NCBI GenBank assembly: GCA_022792495.1
Contig: JAAWBD010000076.1
Span: 1-41,484, forward strand
DNA from: Oscillospiraceae bacterium
GTDB lineage: Bacteria > Bacillota > Clostridia > Oscillospirales > Oscillospiraceae
DNA length: 41,484 bases
Reading direction: 5' to 3'
The translations under genes were made by a program, and so were the position numbers. Positions 9,447 through 17,377 of the stretch are shown here, piece after piece; within the stretch, counting starts at the first letter, position 1; every line of letters begins with the position of its first letter. Below the pieces are notes generated by a model. It did not search any database, was not told the origin of the DNA, and saw only the letters and a list, made by a program, of their open reading frames with translations.

Positions 9447-10755
9447 GAGTAACCACTCCAATCGCAACCATAATATTGTAGAGGATGCCGACGACCACAG
9501 CGGCGATGGGGCCGACAGCGGTCTTGGGCAGACGCTGGCCAATGGCGTCGTTGAGGACGTAGAAAGCGCCCACGATCATCAGGCCCACAGCGCCCCAAAT
9601 GGCGTTGGCGGCCAGGAAGGAGCCGATGGTCAGAGCCAGGCCGATGCAGGAGATCATGGCGTCCCGGATGTGGTCGCCGCTCTTGGACAGCTCGGGGAAC
9701 TTGGACAGGCCCTTGCCCAGCAGGCCCAGAAGCTGCAGCTCCAGGAATTCTACGGCAAAGCCCAGGATCAGAGCCAGCCACCAGGTGGGGGCCAGGGTGC
9801 CTACCAGCATACAAGTGGTGAGACCCACAGCCTGGTATACGCCGGTGGCCAGAGAGGTGGACACGATCAGGGGGATGAAGGCGATGATCACGCCGATCAT
9901 GGACAGCTGGAAGGTGCCCATGTTGCCGTCCAGAATGGCGCCGGCCAGGATGTAGGGCTGATAGGCCTGGGCCAGGATGTGGATGCCCAGGGCGTTCAGG
10001 CCGCCCTGGATGCCCAGGTAGAGCCAGTTGGACTTGATGCGGGCAGCGTTCTTGGCAAAGAGGTTTTCCTCCTCCGCGTCGTTCTCAATGCTTTCAGCAG
10101 TCTTGCCGCCGCTGACGGAGTAAACGATCAGGCAGATCATGCCGGCCAGCATAGCGAAGGTGTAGGGATAGAGGCTGACGGAGAAGGAGCCGAAGTTGAT
10201 AGCGCCCACCACAGTGCAGAGAATGTAGATCACAGCCTCAATAACAGCGGTGATAATGCCCTTCTTGGCGCCGAACTGAGCGGCGATGGCAATGGCGGGG
10301 AACACGCAGAAGATGGGCAGAGCGGGGGTGGAGATCTGGGTCAGGTCGTTCAGGAAGTTGTAGGGCAGCATCTGGAACGCCTCGTTGATCATGTTGGTGC
10401 CGAAGGCGCACAGCGCGCCGTAAAGGCCGCCCAGGCTGAGCGCGAACCAACGGTTGGGAGACCAGGAGCCGATACAGTCGGTGGCGATCAGGGTCAGGTG
10501 GCAGGCGATCAGGCCGGTGCCCAGCCACTGGCTAAAGCCGGCCAAGACCCAGCCGAAGCCCATGCCGGTGACGACCACGGCAAACTCAGGCCGGGACATT
10601 CTGCCGCTCATCAGCTCGGGGAACACAGGACGGGCGCCGTCGTTGAAGTTGGAGATGCACTTGTGGGACAGCAGGCTGGCCCAGGCGCAGATAGCGATAA
10701 GTACGATGGCCCGGAACATCAGGGGGTACTGGAACGAACTAACAATGCCTTCCAT
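9439..10755 (-). CDS. yhfT: YhfT-like integral membrane transporter
   Basis: A 438-residue protein, hydrophobic nearly throughout, with roughly 10-12 membrane segments. It opens with FRAIVLIAICAWASLLSH and then the polar motif NFNDGARPVFPELMSGRMSR, similar to the E. coli YhfT region 'FHDGIRPILPQLIEG'. The substrate is unknown; co-transcription with yhfU and yhfY suggests it imports the compound that the pathway breaks down. It lies 52 bases after yhfY, with an AGGAGG ribosome site before the ATG. Confidence 0.87.
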   Translation of the reverse strand: MEGIVSSFQYPLMFRAIVLIAICAWASLLSHKCISNFNDGARPVFPELMSGRMSRPEFAVVVTGMGFGWVLAGFSQWLGTGLIACHLTLIATDCIGSWSPNRWFALSLGGLYGALCAFGTNMINEAFQMLPYNFLNDLTQISTPALPIFCVFPAIAIAAQFGAKKGIITAVIEAVIYILCTVVGAINFGSFSVSLYPYTFAMLAGMICLIVYSVSGGKTAESIENDAEEENLFAKNAARIKSNWLYLGIQGGLNALGIHILAQAYQPYILAGAILDGNMGTFQLSMIGVIIAFIPLIVSTSLATGVYQAVGLTTCMLVGTLAPTWWLALILGFAVEFLELQLLGLLGKGLSKFPELSKSGDHIRDAMISCIGLALTIGSFLAANAIWGAVGLMIVGAFYVLNDAIGQRLPKTAVGPIAAVVVGILYNIMVAIGVVTLA

Positions 10756-10807
10756 AAATTTTTCCTCCTCTTATTTGTGTGTCTGTGCAGCTTTGGATCC
10801 TCCCTTT

Positions 10808-11176
10808 TCACTCACTGTCGTTCAGACTGGCAAGCAGGTTGTTGATGTGGAGCAAAGCATACTCCTGTTCGGCCTTGCTGAGGGGATTGACGGTCACGCT
10901 CATCAGATCCTGGAGCATTTTTTCCGCCTGGGGATAGGAGTCGAGCTCCTTCACCTCGGCAAACAGCTCCTCCATAAGGGGCTCTACCTCCTCATGGGTG
11001 GTATTGCGCCCATAGGCGGCGCAAAGATGGGCGATGAAGGTGGCGGCGTTCTCCTCGCACAGAGTGATGCCGTACTTCTCCTGGAATATCTGAATGACTG
11101 CGTTGACGTCCTTAACGTCCTTCTCATCGATCATTCCGCCCTCCAGGTACAGGTCAAGCCGTTCCGTGAAATCCAT
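10808..11176 (-). CDS. yhfY: YhfY-like single PRD-domain protein
   Basis: A 122-residue protein consisting of one PTS-regulation domain (PRD): all-helical, with His residues in FIAHLCAAYGRN and ALLHINNLL where PRDs carry phosphorylatable histidines. PRDs normally answer to PTS phosphorylation; this one has no DNA-binding part. It matches YhfY. The start is ATG 11176 with a GGGGGGAG ribosome site. An in-frame extension upstream to 11314 is compositionally unlike protein and is rejected. It lies 134 bases after yhfZ. Confidence 0.82.
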   Translation of the reverse strand: MDFTERLDLYLEGGMIDEKDVKDVNAVIQIFQEKYGITLCEENAATFIAHLCAAYGRNTTHEEVEPLMEELFAEVKELDSYPQAEKMLQDLMSVTVNPLSKAEQEYALLHINNLLASLNDSE

Positions 11177-11310
11177 AAACTCCCCCCTCTCAGGGCAAAC
11201 AGTAGTATTTTTCCCTCTCCAGGGATCGCGGCTCCAGCGCGGATCACCTCCTTGTATATCAGTGTGAACCAAGGTTTTCTCTTTATGCTTAGGGGAAGGA
11301 CAGAGCCGGG

Positions 11311-12243
11311 TCAATAGTCGGCCGCCAGGGTTCCCGCCCGGACGGCATTCTGGATCTCCCGAACCTTATCCGGCAAAACATTTCGTTGAAGGAGCAGAAG
11401 GGACGCGTCCTCCCCCTTTTTGACCACCAGAGCGGCAGAGGAGAAGGCGTCAGCGCTTATATCCTTGCTCAGCTCTACGATATGAAGTCCCTGATAGCCT
11501 GATTCCACGATCTCATCCATATTCCAAACTCCGGCGTCGATCATCCCGGAGCGAATGGCGCTTACCGTTTGGTGGGCCCGCAGATCCACAAAGTGGACGC
11601 CCTTGACTTGCCGGGTGAGCAGCTCGGTAAGCTGCCGCTGGTCGGGGCTGGATCGGTCATAGGCTACCCGCATCCCGTTTTCGATCCCCTTGGCATGGGG
11701 ATCCCGGAGAAGGAGCACATGGCGGGAAAGGTAAGAGCCGGGGCCCAGATCCACCGCAATGTCCACGGGGAATTGGTCGTCGATGGCCTGCCGGGCGGCG
11801 TGCATGGAGCAGACGGCAAACTGGCACACCCCTCCGGCTACAAGTTGGAGCCGGTATTCCGCCCCCCGGGCGTAGACCATATTAACCGAGAAGAGGGATA
11901 GGGTCCTGTAAAGGGCGGTAGCCAGTCCCTGGTAGGTGTGGGAGTAGGCCAGAGGCATACTCCCCAGCAGCCCCCGGTTCAAGCTGCAGGCCTGCAGCTT
12001 TTGGTAGTCAATGTCCTCAACACAGGTTCCCAGGTGTCCCCGGCTGACCAAAACCACCGCCCGCTGTTCCTTCAGATAGTTTAGGCTGTTCTGTATGGTT
12101 CCCCGGGAGACCTGAAATTTGTCCTCATACTCCGAGATAGAGGGGATCCGCTCCCCCTTCACCCGGCTCATCAAATCCTGTGCCAGCTGGCTGACGGTAA
12201 GCCCTGTTTTCTGATAAAGGACGTCATTGATACTGGATTTCAT
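11311..12243 (-). CDS. yhfZ: YhfZ-like transcriptional regulator (winged helix plus binding-protein-like sensor)
   Basis: A 310-residue regulator. Residues about 10-75 form a GntR-like winged helix (GERIPSISEYEDKFQVSRGTIQ... with a wing at RGHLGT). Residues about 90-305 resemble a small-molecule-binding domain of the periplasmic-binding-protein type (LGSMPLAYSHTYQGLATALY, AIRSGMIDAGVWNMDEI). This is the architecture of YhfZ. It is first in the operon and divergent from the nucleoside operon. It probably controls its own promoter through the palindrome at 12301-12315; that is inference. Confidence 0.85.
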   Translation of the reverse strand: MKSSINDVLYQKTGLTVSQLAQDLMSRVKGERIPSISEYEDKFQVSRGTIQNSLNYLKEQRAVVLVSRGHLGTCVEDIDYQKLQACSLNRGLLGSMPLAYSHTYQGLATALYRTLSLFSVNMVYARGAEYRLQLVAGGVCQFAVCSMHAARQAIDDQFPVDIAVDLGPGSYLSRHVLLLRDPHAKGIENGMRVAYDRSSPDQRQLTELLTRQVKGVHFVDLRAHQTVSAIRSGMIDAGVWNMDEIVESGYQGLHIVELSKDISADAFSSAALVVKKGEDASLLLLQRNVLPDKVREIQNAVRAGTLAADY

Positions 12244-12300
12244 AGAAATTCTCCGTCTGCCAGAGTAGGTGTAAGGGACAATTTAAATGTACAATTTTTT

Positions 12301-12315
12301 GTATATTCAATATAC
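12301..12315. promoter_or_regulatory. Palindrome over the yhf-type operon -10, candidate YhfZ operator
   Basis: A perfect inverted repeat with seven-base arms around one central base (GTATATT-C-AATATAC). It covers the -10 of the minus-strand promoter at 12309-12337. A further copy of the half-site (GTATATTGA) is at 12409-12417. The position suggests repression by the adjacent regulator yhfZ. Confidence 0.5.
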
Positions 12316-12337
12316 CATAAATTCGATTGTGAAGCAA
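12309..12337 (-). promoter_or_regulatory. Promoter of the yhf-type operon
   Basis: Minus strand: TTGCTT, a 17-base spacer and TATATT, about 65 bases upstream of the yhfZ ATG in AT-rich DNA. An inverted repeat GATTG-N5-CAATC at 12325-12339 also overlaps the -35. Confidence 0.6.
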
Positions 12338-12492
12338 TCAACAATTCAGCCAAATATTTTTGCATTTTTTGTGCATATACACCAATGGGAGGGAGGCGAT
12401 TTTCTTTTGTATATTGAGGATATTTATAGGAAACGTCCAAAAGGATTTCGACAAAAAGGGAAAGTATAAGACAAAATATCTAAAGAAAGTGG

Positions 12493-12521
12493 TTGACACA
12501 GACAAAGAATTTTGATATGAT
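12493..12521 (+). promoter_or_regulatory. Consensus promoter of the nucleoside operon
   Basis: A perfect TTGACA, a 17-base spacer and TATGAT. Transcription should start near 12528, giving a leader of about 210 bases before the first coding region. The strong promoter fits control by termination downstream. Confidence 0.85.
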
Positions 12522-12527
12522 ACGTAT

Positions 12528-12708
12528 GCGGAAGAAATTGAAGGATCCGGTTGCGGGACGCGTACCGCACCATAAGACAGTTTTAGGGTCAAGTGGGATC
12601 GGATCCCAACCGCAAATTAAATATGGCCTGTTACATCGGTAATAGCTGGCTGGATAAAAGCTGTAGCATACCTTTCAACCTCTGAGTTGAAAAGTGTGCT
12701 ACTTTTTT
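12528..12708 (+). ncRNA. Structured 5' leader, candidate riboswitch or attenuator
   Basis: About 180 bases of non-coding leader between the consensus promoter and a strong terminator. Mutually exclusive pairings are visible: GGATCC (12543-12548) with GGATCC near 12600; a hairpin GGT(T)GCGG with CCGCACC; CGGTTG with the later CAACCG; and a local GGGAT/ATCCC hairpin. Such alternatives ending in a terminator are the layout of a ligand-sensing attenuator. It does not match the purine, ykkC-type, ZTP, cobalamin or T-box consensus as I know them. The downstream genes import and cleave nucleosides, so a nucleoside- or base-related ligand is the first guess. Confidence 0.55.
12663..12708 (+). terminator. 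Terminator ending the nucleoside operon leader
   Basis: A long stem of nine pairs (GTAGCATAC with GTGTGCTAC, one G-U), one mismatch, then seven pairs (TTTCAAC with GTTGAAA), followed by six T. It lies 29 bases before the first coding region of its own operon, so it must act as an attenuator. Confidence 0.9.
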
Positions 12709-12736
12709 ATTCGCGAGAAAGGAGGAAAGGGAGACG

Positions 12737-13366
12737 CTGAAGAAAAAAATAACACAATTGTGGGAAAATACGCTGCTGATCTGCGGGGGACTTTTTGTCA
12801 TGGCGTTAGGTTCCGCCCTGGTGTACGGGGCGGAGCTGGGCACCGGCTCCATCGGCACCGTGGTGGATGGCGTGCACCGGGTACTGGGTATTTCCCGGGG
12901 GATGGCGGATATCACGGTCAGCCTGGTGCTGCTGATACTGGTGCTGCTGACGGCCCGGGATCTGATCAACATCGGAACCCTCATCAGCCTGGTGGTCACC
13001 GGCTTTTCCATTGATTTCTGGAAATGGGTGCTTTCCCTTCTGCCGGAGCTTCCGGTGTGGGGGATCTATGGGATGTATGTCCTGGGGCTGATATTAGGCT
13101 CTATGGGAACGGGCTTTTATATTGCTGTAAACGCGGGGATCAGCGCCTATGACGCCTTTGTCATGACGGTCTATCGGCTCACAAAATGGCAGTACAAATA
13201 CGCCAAGATATTGTCCGACACCCTGCTGATGCTGACAGGGATCCTGATGGGGGGAACCATCGGGATCGGCACGGTGATCAGCACGGTGAGCGGCGGCTAT
13301 CTGACCCAATTCTTTATCAAACGAAGTACCAGGCTTCTGGGACGGGAAGCGGTACTTTCCAACTAA
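12737..13366 (+). CDS. YczE/YyaS/YitT-like integral membrane protein
   Basis: A 209-residue protein with five or six membrane segments and the family-like opening 'CGGLFVMALGSALVYGAELGTGSIGTVVDGV', followed by glycine-rich repeats (LGSMGTGFYIAVNAGISAYDAF). The function of this family is not established. As first gene of a nucleoside operon it may help transport. There is no ATG at the start. A CTG at 12737 (LKKKITQLW) lies 11 bases after AGGAGG and gives a sensible positively charged N-terminus. A TTG at 12758 is the alternative but is too far from the ribosome site. Confidence 0.72.
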   Translation: MKKKITQLWENTLLICGGLFVMALGSALVYGAELGTGSIGTVVDGVHRVLGISRGMADITVSLVLLILVLLTARDLINIGTLISLVVTGFSIDFWKWVLSLLPELPVWGIYGMYVLGLILGSMGTGFYIAVNAGISAYDAFVMTVYRLTKWQYKYAKILSDTLLMLTGILMGGTIGIGTVISTVSGGYLTQFFIKRSTRLLGREAVLSN

Positions 13367-13431
13367 GACCCCGTCAGTTGTCCTATCCAACCAAGCTGAT
13401 CCAAATTCATTAAAAGTAGGAGGAAGAAAAA

Positions 13432-14565
13432 ATGAAAAAAATCCTAACGGTGCTCTTGAGTGTATCCCTGCTGGGCTCCCTCCTTGCCGCCTGTGGCGGC
13501 AAGGGCGATCCCAAGCCCTCCGCCAACCCCGGCGGCGAATCCGCTGAGGGAAAGAAGAACGTGGTCTATGTCACCAGCAGCTCCCTGGGCGATGATCCCC
13601 TGGTGGATCTGGTGTGGGACTCCGTGAAGCAGGCCGGCGAGGATTTTGACATGAACACCAAGTGCATTGAGCTCAACAACGACACCTCCCTGTACGCCTC
13701 CAGCGTTATTGATCTGTGCGAGTCCGGGGAGTGGGATCTGATCGTCACCGGCTTCTTCCAGATGATCGATCCGGTCTGCGAGGCGGTGGAGGAGTACCCC
13801 GACCAGCAGTTCATGGTCTTTGACAGCTCCTTGGATTACAGCACGGGCCTGTACAATAACTGCGTTTCTGTGGAGGGCCTGCAGAACGAGGGCTCCTTCC
13901 TGGCCGGCGTGCTGGGTGCCTGCCTTACCACCAGCGGGAAGCCTGGCTTCAATGACGACAAGGTCATCGGCTGCATCATGGCTAACCCTGGTATGCTGGA
14001 CGACTTCCTGGCCGGCTACATCGACGGCGCCAAGTGGGTGGATCCGGCCATTGAGGTCCTCTACTCCTACAACGGCAGCTTCAGCGATACCGCCGGCGCT
14101 TCCGAGCACGCCCTGGCCCAGTATAACCGTGGGGCCGATATCGTCTACTCCGTCAACGGCGCCGCCGGTCTGGGCGTGGCCGATGCCGCCCTTCAGGCTA
14201 ACCACTATATGATCGGTGTGGATACCGACCTGGCCGCCGAGGTCTCGGGCAACAACGCCGCCATGGCGGAGCGGATCGTGACCTCTGTCTGCAAGGACTT
14301 TGGCACCATCCTCTACGACCAGCTGGAGAAGTACGCCGCCGGCACCCTGGAGTTCGGCAAGCATACCCGCTACGGCCTGGCCGAGCACGGCATGTTCCTG
14401 GTGGACAACCAGTATTTCCAGGCTGTTTTGGACGAGGACATCAAGGCCAAGCTGAAGCAGGCCGAGGAGGCCATCGCCAGCGGTGAGGTGAAGGTGAGTA
14501 CCGTCATCGGCGCCACCGACGAGGAGATCGCCGCCATTCTCAGCCGGGCCAGCGCCGCTGGGTAA
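13432..14565 (+). CDS. BMP-family nucleoside-binding lipoprotein of an ABC transporter
   Basis: A 377-residue extracellular substrate-binding protein. It has a lipoprotein signal peptide with lipobox LLAAC (Cys21), a Gly/Ser-rich linker, and then the BMP (Med/TmpC-like) two-lobe fold. Landmarks include VYVTSSSLGDDPLVDLVWDSVKQA, YPDQQFMVFD, GSFLAGVLGA, IDGAKWVDPAIEVLYSY and MIGVDTDLA. Family members such as PnrA and NupN bind purine or other nucleosides. The following ATPase, two permeases and salvage enzymes support this. A terminator follows the gene, so the binding protein would be made in excess of the membrane parts. Confidence 0.92.
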   Translation: MKKILTVLLSVSLLGSLLAACGGKGDPKPSANPGGESAEGKKNVVYVTSSSLGDDPLVDLVWDSVKQAGEDFDMNTKCIELNNDTSLYASSVIDLCESGEWDLIVTGFFQMIDPVCEAVEEYPDQQFMVFDSSLDYSTGLYNNCVSVEGLQNEGSFLAGVLGACLTTSGKPGFNDDKVIGCIMANPGMLDDFLAGYIDGAKWVDPAIEVLYSYNGSFSDTAGASEHALAQYNRGADIVYSVNGAAGLGVADAALQANHYMIGVDTDLAAEVSGNNAAMAERIVTSVCKDFGTILYDQLEKYAAGTLEFGKHTRYGLAEHGMFLVDNQYFQAVLDEDIKAKLKQAEEAIASGEVKVSTVIGATDEEIAAILSRASAAG

Positions 14566-14612
14566 AAGGCGGCGGAGGCCGAACAGGACGGAGCTTCCAA
14601 TCCCCTGGGCAG

Positions 14613-14645
14613 AAGGACCCGGCCCTTCTGGGTCGGGTCCTTTTT
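14613..14645 (+). terminator. Terminator between the binding protein and ATPase genes
   Basis: GGACCCG and CGGGTCC arms with a partly paired loop, then TTTTT. It lies inside the operon, a common way to raise binding-protein mRNA over the transporter genes. Confidence 0.8.
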
Positions 14646-14679
14646 CCAATGGGAGACCAAACGGCAAGGAGGAATGAAC

Positions 14680-16269
14680 GTGAGCAACGCGGCCCAGGCC
14701 GCAGCCCCGGCTGCGGCGGATGTGCTGTCCATGCAGCACATCACCAAAATCTACGGCAACGGCTTTATGGCCAACAAGGATATCTGTTTCAGCGTCCGCA
14801 AGGGCGAGATCCACGGCCTGGTGGGGGAGAACGGGGCGGGTAAGTCCACCCTGATGAAGGTCCTCTTCGGCCAGGAGGTGCCCGAGCAGGGCCGGATCTT
14901 CCTGGAGGGAAAGGAGATCCACATCCCCAACCCCTTGGTGGCCCTGGACTACGGCATCGGCATGGTTCACCAGCATTTCATGCTGGTGCCCTCCCTGACG
15001 GTGGCGGAGAACATGGTGCTTGGCGCGGAGCCCCAAAAGAGCCGGATACTCTTTGACTACAAAAAGGCGGTTCGCCTGACCCGGGAGGTGGCGGAGAAAT
15101 ATAACCTCCCCATAAACCCGGACAAACGGGTCATCGACCTGCCTGTGGGCTATAAGCAGCGGGTAGAGATCCTGAAGATCCTTCTCCGGGGCTGCAGGAT
15201 CCTGCTGCTGGACGAGCCTACGGCGGTGCTGACCCCCCAGGAGACCATCGAGCTTTTCGCCCAGCTGAAAAATCTGAAAAAAGAGGGCTTTACCATCATT
15301 TTCATCTCCCATAAGCTCAACGAGATCAAGGAGATCTGCGACCGGATCACCGTCCTCCGGGACGGCCAGGTGGTGGGCACGGCGGATATTGACGACGTGA
15401 CCGAGCGGGACATCTCCCGGATGATGGTGGGCCGGGACGTGATGATGAACATTGACCGGGGCGCCCCCGCCCCCAGGGAGAGCATTCTCAGCGTCCGGGA
15501 TCTGGGCTTCACCAACATGTACGGCAAAAAGGTGCTCCGGGACGTGTCCTTCGACCTGCGCTGCGGGGAGATCGTGGGCATCGCCGGAGTGGAGGGAAAC
15601 GGCCAGTCCGAGCTGGCGGCCATCCTCACCGGACTTTCCAGGCAGCAGGAGGGGACTGTTCGGATCAACGGCAAGGATGCCTCCAAAATGTCCATCCGCA
15701 AGGTGCGGGAGGAGCAGGTGTCCTTCATCTCCGAGGACCGGATGGTCTACGACCTGGTTCGGGAGGGCACCATTGAGGAGAACCTGGTTTCCGACCGGTT
15801 CTATAAAAAGGAGTACAAAAAAGGCCTGCTCATGGACAGGAAAAAGATGGACCGGGAAGCCGAGGAGCTTATTGAAGGATATCTGGTGGCCTGCGACGGG
15901 AAGGACGCCTACATGCGCACCCTCTCCGGCGGAAATATGCAGAAGGTCATCACCGCCCGGGAGTGCTCCTCCAGCCCCCGTCTGCTCATCGCCAGCCAGC
16001 CCACCCGGGGCATTGACGTGGGAGCCACCGAGTTTATCCGCAAACGGCTGGTGGAGCTGCGCAGCCAGGGGGCGGCAATCCTCCTGTTCTCCGCGGATCT
16101 GGCGGAGATCATGCAGGTCAGCGACCGGATCCTGGTGTTCCATGGCGGACGTATCGTGGCCCATATCCCCAGGACGGAGGAGATCGACGAGACCATCCTG
16201 GGAGAATACATGCTGGGGATCCGGAACCAAAGCGAGGAAGAGATAGGGGGTGCTGTCTTTGAGAGGTAA
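14680..16269 (+). CDS. Nucleoside ABC transporter ATP-binding protein (two NBDs, RbsA/NupO type)
   Basis: A 529-residue protein with two nucleotide-binding domains. NBD1 has Walker A GENGAGKST (49-57), a signature LPVGYKQRVEI and Walker B LLLDEPTAV. NBD2 has a degenerate Walker A (GVEGNGQSEL, no GKS/T), signature LSGGNMQKV and ASQPTRGIDVG. This asymmetry is normal for sugar/nucleoside-type importers. The GTG at 14680 is chosen because it is seven bases from AAGGAGG; the ATG at 14674 almost touches the ribosome site. The stop overlaps the first permease by 20 bases. Confidence 0.93.
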   Translation: MSNAAQAAAPAAADVLSMQHITKIYGNGFMANKDICFSVRKGEIHGLVGENGAGKSTLMKVLFGQEVPEQGRIFLEGKEIHIPNPLVALDYGIGMVHQHFMLVPSLTVAENMVLGAEPQKSRILFDYKKAVRLTREVAEKYNLPINPDKRVIDLPVGYKQRVEILKILLRGCRILLLDEPTAVLTPQETIELFAQLKNLKKEGFTIIFISHKLNEIKEICDRITVLRDGQVVGTADIDDVTERDISRMMVGRDVMMNIDRGAPAPRESILSVRDLGFTNMYGKKVLRDVSFDLRCGEIVGIAGVEGNGQSELAAILTGLSRQQEGTVRINGKDASKMSIRKVREEQVSFISEDRMVYDLVREGTIEENLVSDRFYKKEYKKGLLMDRKKMDREAEELIEGYLVACDGKDAYMRTLSGGNMQKVITARECSSSPRLLIASQPTRGIDVGATEFIRKRLVELRSQGAAILLFSADLAEIMQVSDRILVFHGGRIVAHIPRTEEIDETILGEYMLGIRNQSEEEIGGAVFER

Positions 16270-17377
16270 GATCAAGGATGTGGAGGTCATTGAGCGGCTG
16301 TTCAGTGTGATCCGCACATTGGTGGGCGTAGGTATCGCCCTGGTCATTGCCCTGATCCTCATCGCCGCGGTCAGCGATAATCCTGTGGAGGCGCTGATGG
16401 GCTTCCTCACCGGCCCCCTCACCTCTCTGAGCCGGCTGGGCAACGTGGTGGAGAAGGCCATCCCCCTGTTCTTTACAGGGACGGCGGTATGTATCGTTTT
16501 CTCCTGCGGCCAGATCAGCCTGTGTATTGAGGGCATCTTTTATATCACCGGCATCGCCTGCGCCGCCATCGCCACCCAGACTGGGCTGGCGGCGGGGGTT
16601 CACCCCCTGCTGTGCATCCTGGCGGCGGGAACGCTGGGAGCCCTTATCTGCGCCGTTCCCGCACTGATGTATATCAAGTTCGACACCATGACGGTAGTGT
16701 CCTCCCTGATGATCAACTTTATCTGCCTGCACATCGGCAAATACCTGATGCACTATGTGATGCGGGATCCCAAGGCGGGTTTTGACGCCTCCTATAAATT
16801 CCAGGCCACCGCCCGCCTTTCCAAGCTCTTTTCCAAGACCAATATCCACCTGGGGCTCATCATCGCCATCGTGGTGGTGGTCATTGGCTACCTGGCACTT
16901 TATAAAAGCCCCTGGGGCTACGGTGTCCGGATGACAGGCCTCAATGCCAGCTTTGCCAAATTCCAGGGCATGGGGGTCCCCGCCATGATCCTCAGTGCCT
17001 CCATGGCGGGTGGCTTCCTGGCCGGTATGGGCGGCGCGGTGGAGCAGCTGGGCATGTATAAGCGGTTTTCTTACGAGGGTCTGTCCGGTCACGGCTGGGA
17101 CGGCATCATGATCGCTGTTATCGCCCAGAATAACCCCAAGCTGGTGCCTTTTGCGGCCCTCTTTGTGGCCTATATCAGCACCGGCGCCGATGTGGTCAAC
17201 CGCACCTGCGACGTACCCATCGAGATCATCAGTATCGTCCAGGCCGTTATCATCATGTTTGTGGCCGCCGAGCGGTTCCTGGAGGGCTGGAAGCAGAGGA
17301 AGATTGTTCAGGCCTCCCAGCAGGCGGAGCTGGAGAAACGGGCTGCGGAGAATAAGGAAGGAGCGCGGGAGAGATGA
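16250..17377 (+). CDS. Nucleoside ABC transporter permease (first)
   Basis: A 375-residue permease of the branched-chain/BMP type, with 8-10 hydrophobic helices and the cytoplasmic coupling region 'SPWGYGVRMTGLNASFAKFQGM' before MILSASMAGGFLAGMGGAVEQLG. The C-terminus is charged. It starts at GTG 16250 within the end of the ATPase gene, with purine-rich GAGGAAGAGATAGG upstream, and its stop overlaps the phosphorylase start (ATGA). It pairs with the permease at 18226. Confidence 0.9.
   Translation: MLSLRGKIKDVEVIERLFSVIRTLVGVGIALVIALILIAAVSDNPVEALMGFLTGPLTSLSRLGNVVEKAIPLFFTGTAVCIVFSCGQISLCIEGIFYITGIACAAIATQTGLAAGVHPLLCILAAGTLGALICAVPALMYIKFDTMTVVSSLMINFICLHIGKYLMHYVMRDPKAGFDASYKFQATARLSKLFSKTNIHLGLIIAIVVVVIGYLALYKSPWGYGVRMTGLNASFAKFQGMGVPAMILSASMAGGFLAGMGGAVEQLGMYKRFSYEGLSGHGWDGIMIAVIAQNNPKLVPFAALFVAYISTGADVVNRTCDVPIEIISIVQAVIIMFVAAERFLEGWKQRKIVQASQQAELEKRAAENKEGARER

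Noticed and set aside
11177..11314. N-terminal extension of the PRD protein from a TTG
   Set aside because: The added 46 residues have no protein-like character, and a good ribosome site serves ATG 11176.
12240..12440. A 66-codon open frame upstream of yhfZ on the minus strand
   Set aside because: It lies across the probable promoter and palindrome, has no ribosome site and resembles no protein.
12528..12708. Known purine riboswitch or T-box in the leader
   Set aside because: The conserved purine core and the T-box GGGTGGNACCGCG block are not present; the leader was kept only as an unassigned candidate.
13444..16536. A 1030-codon open frame on the minus strand across the binding-protein and ATPase genes
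   Set aside because: It is the mirror of two well-recognised plus-strand genes. G/C-rich third positions keep stops out of the antisense frame, and the product is low-complexity His/Gly/Val-rich sequence with no family resemblance.
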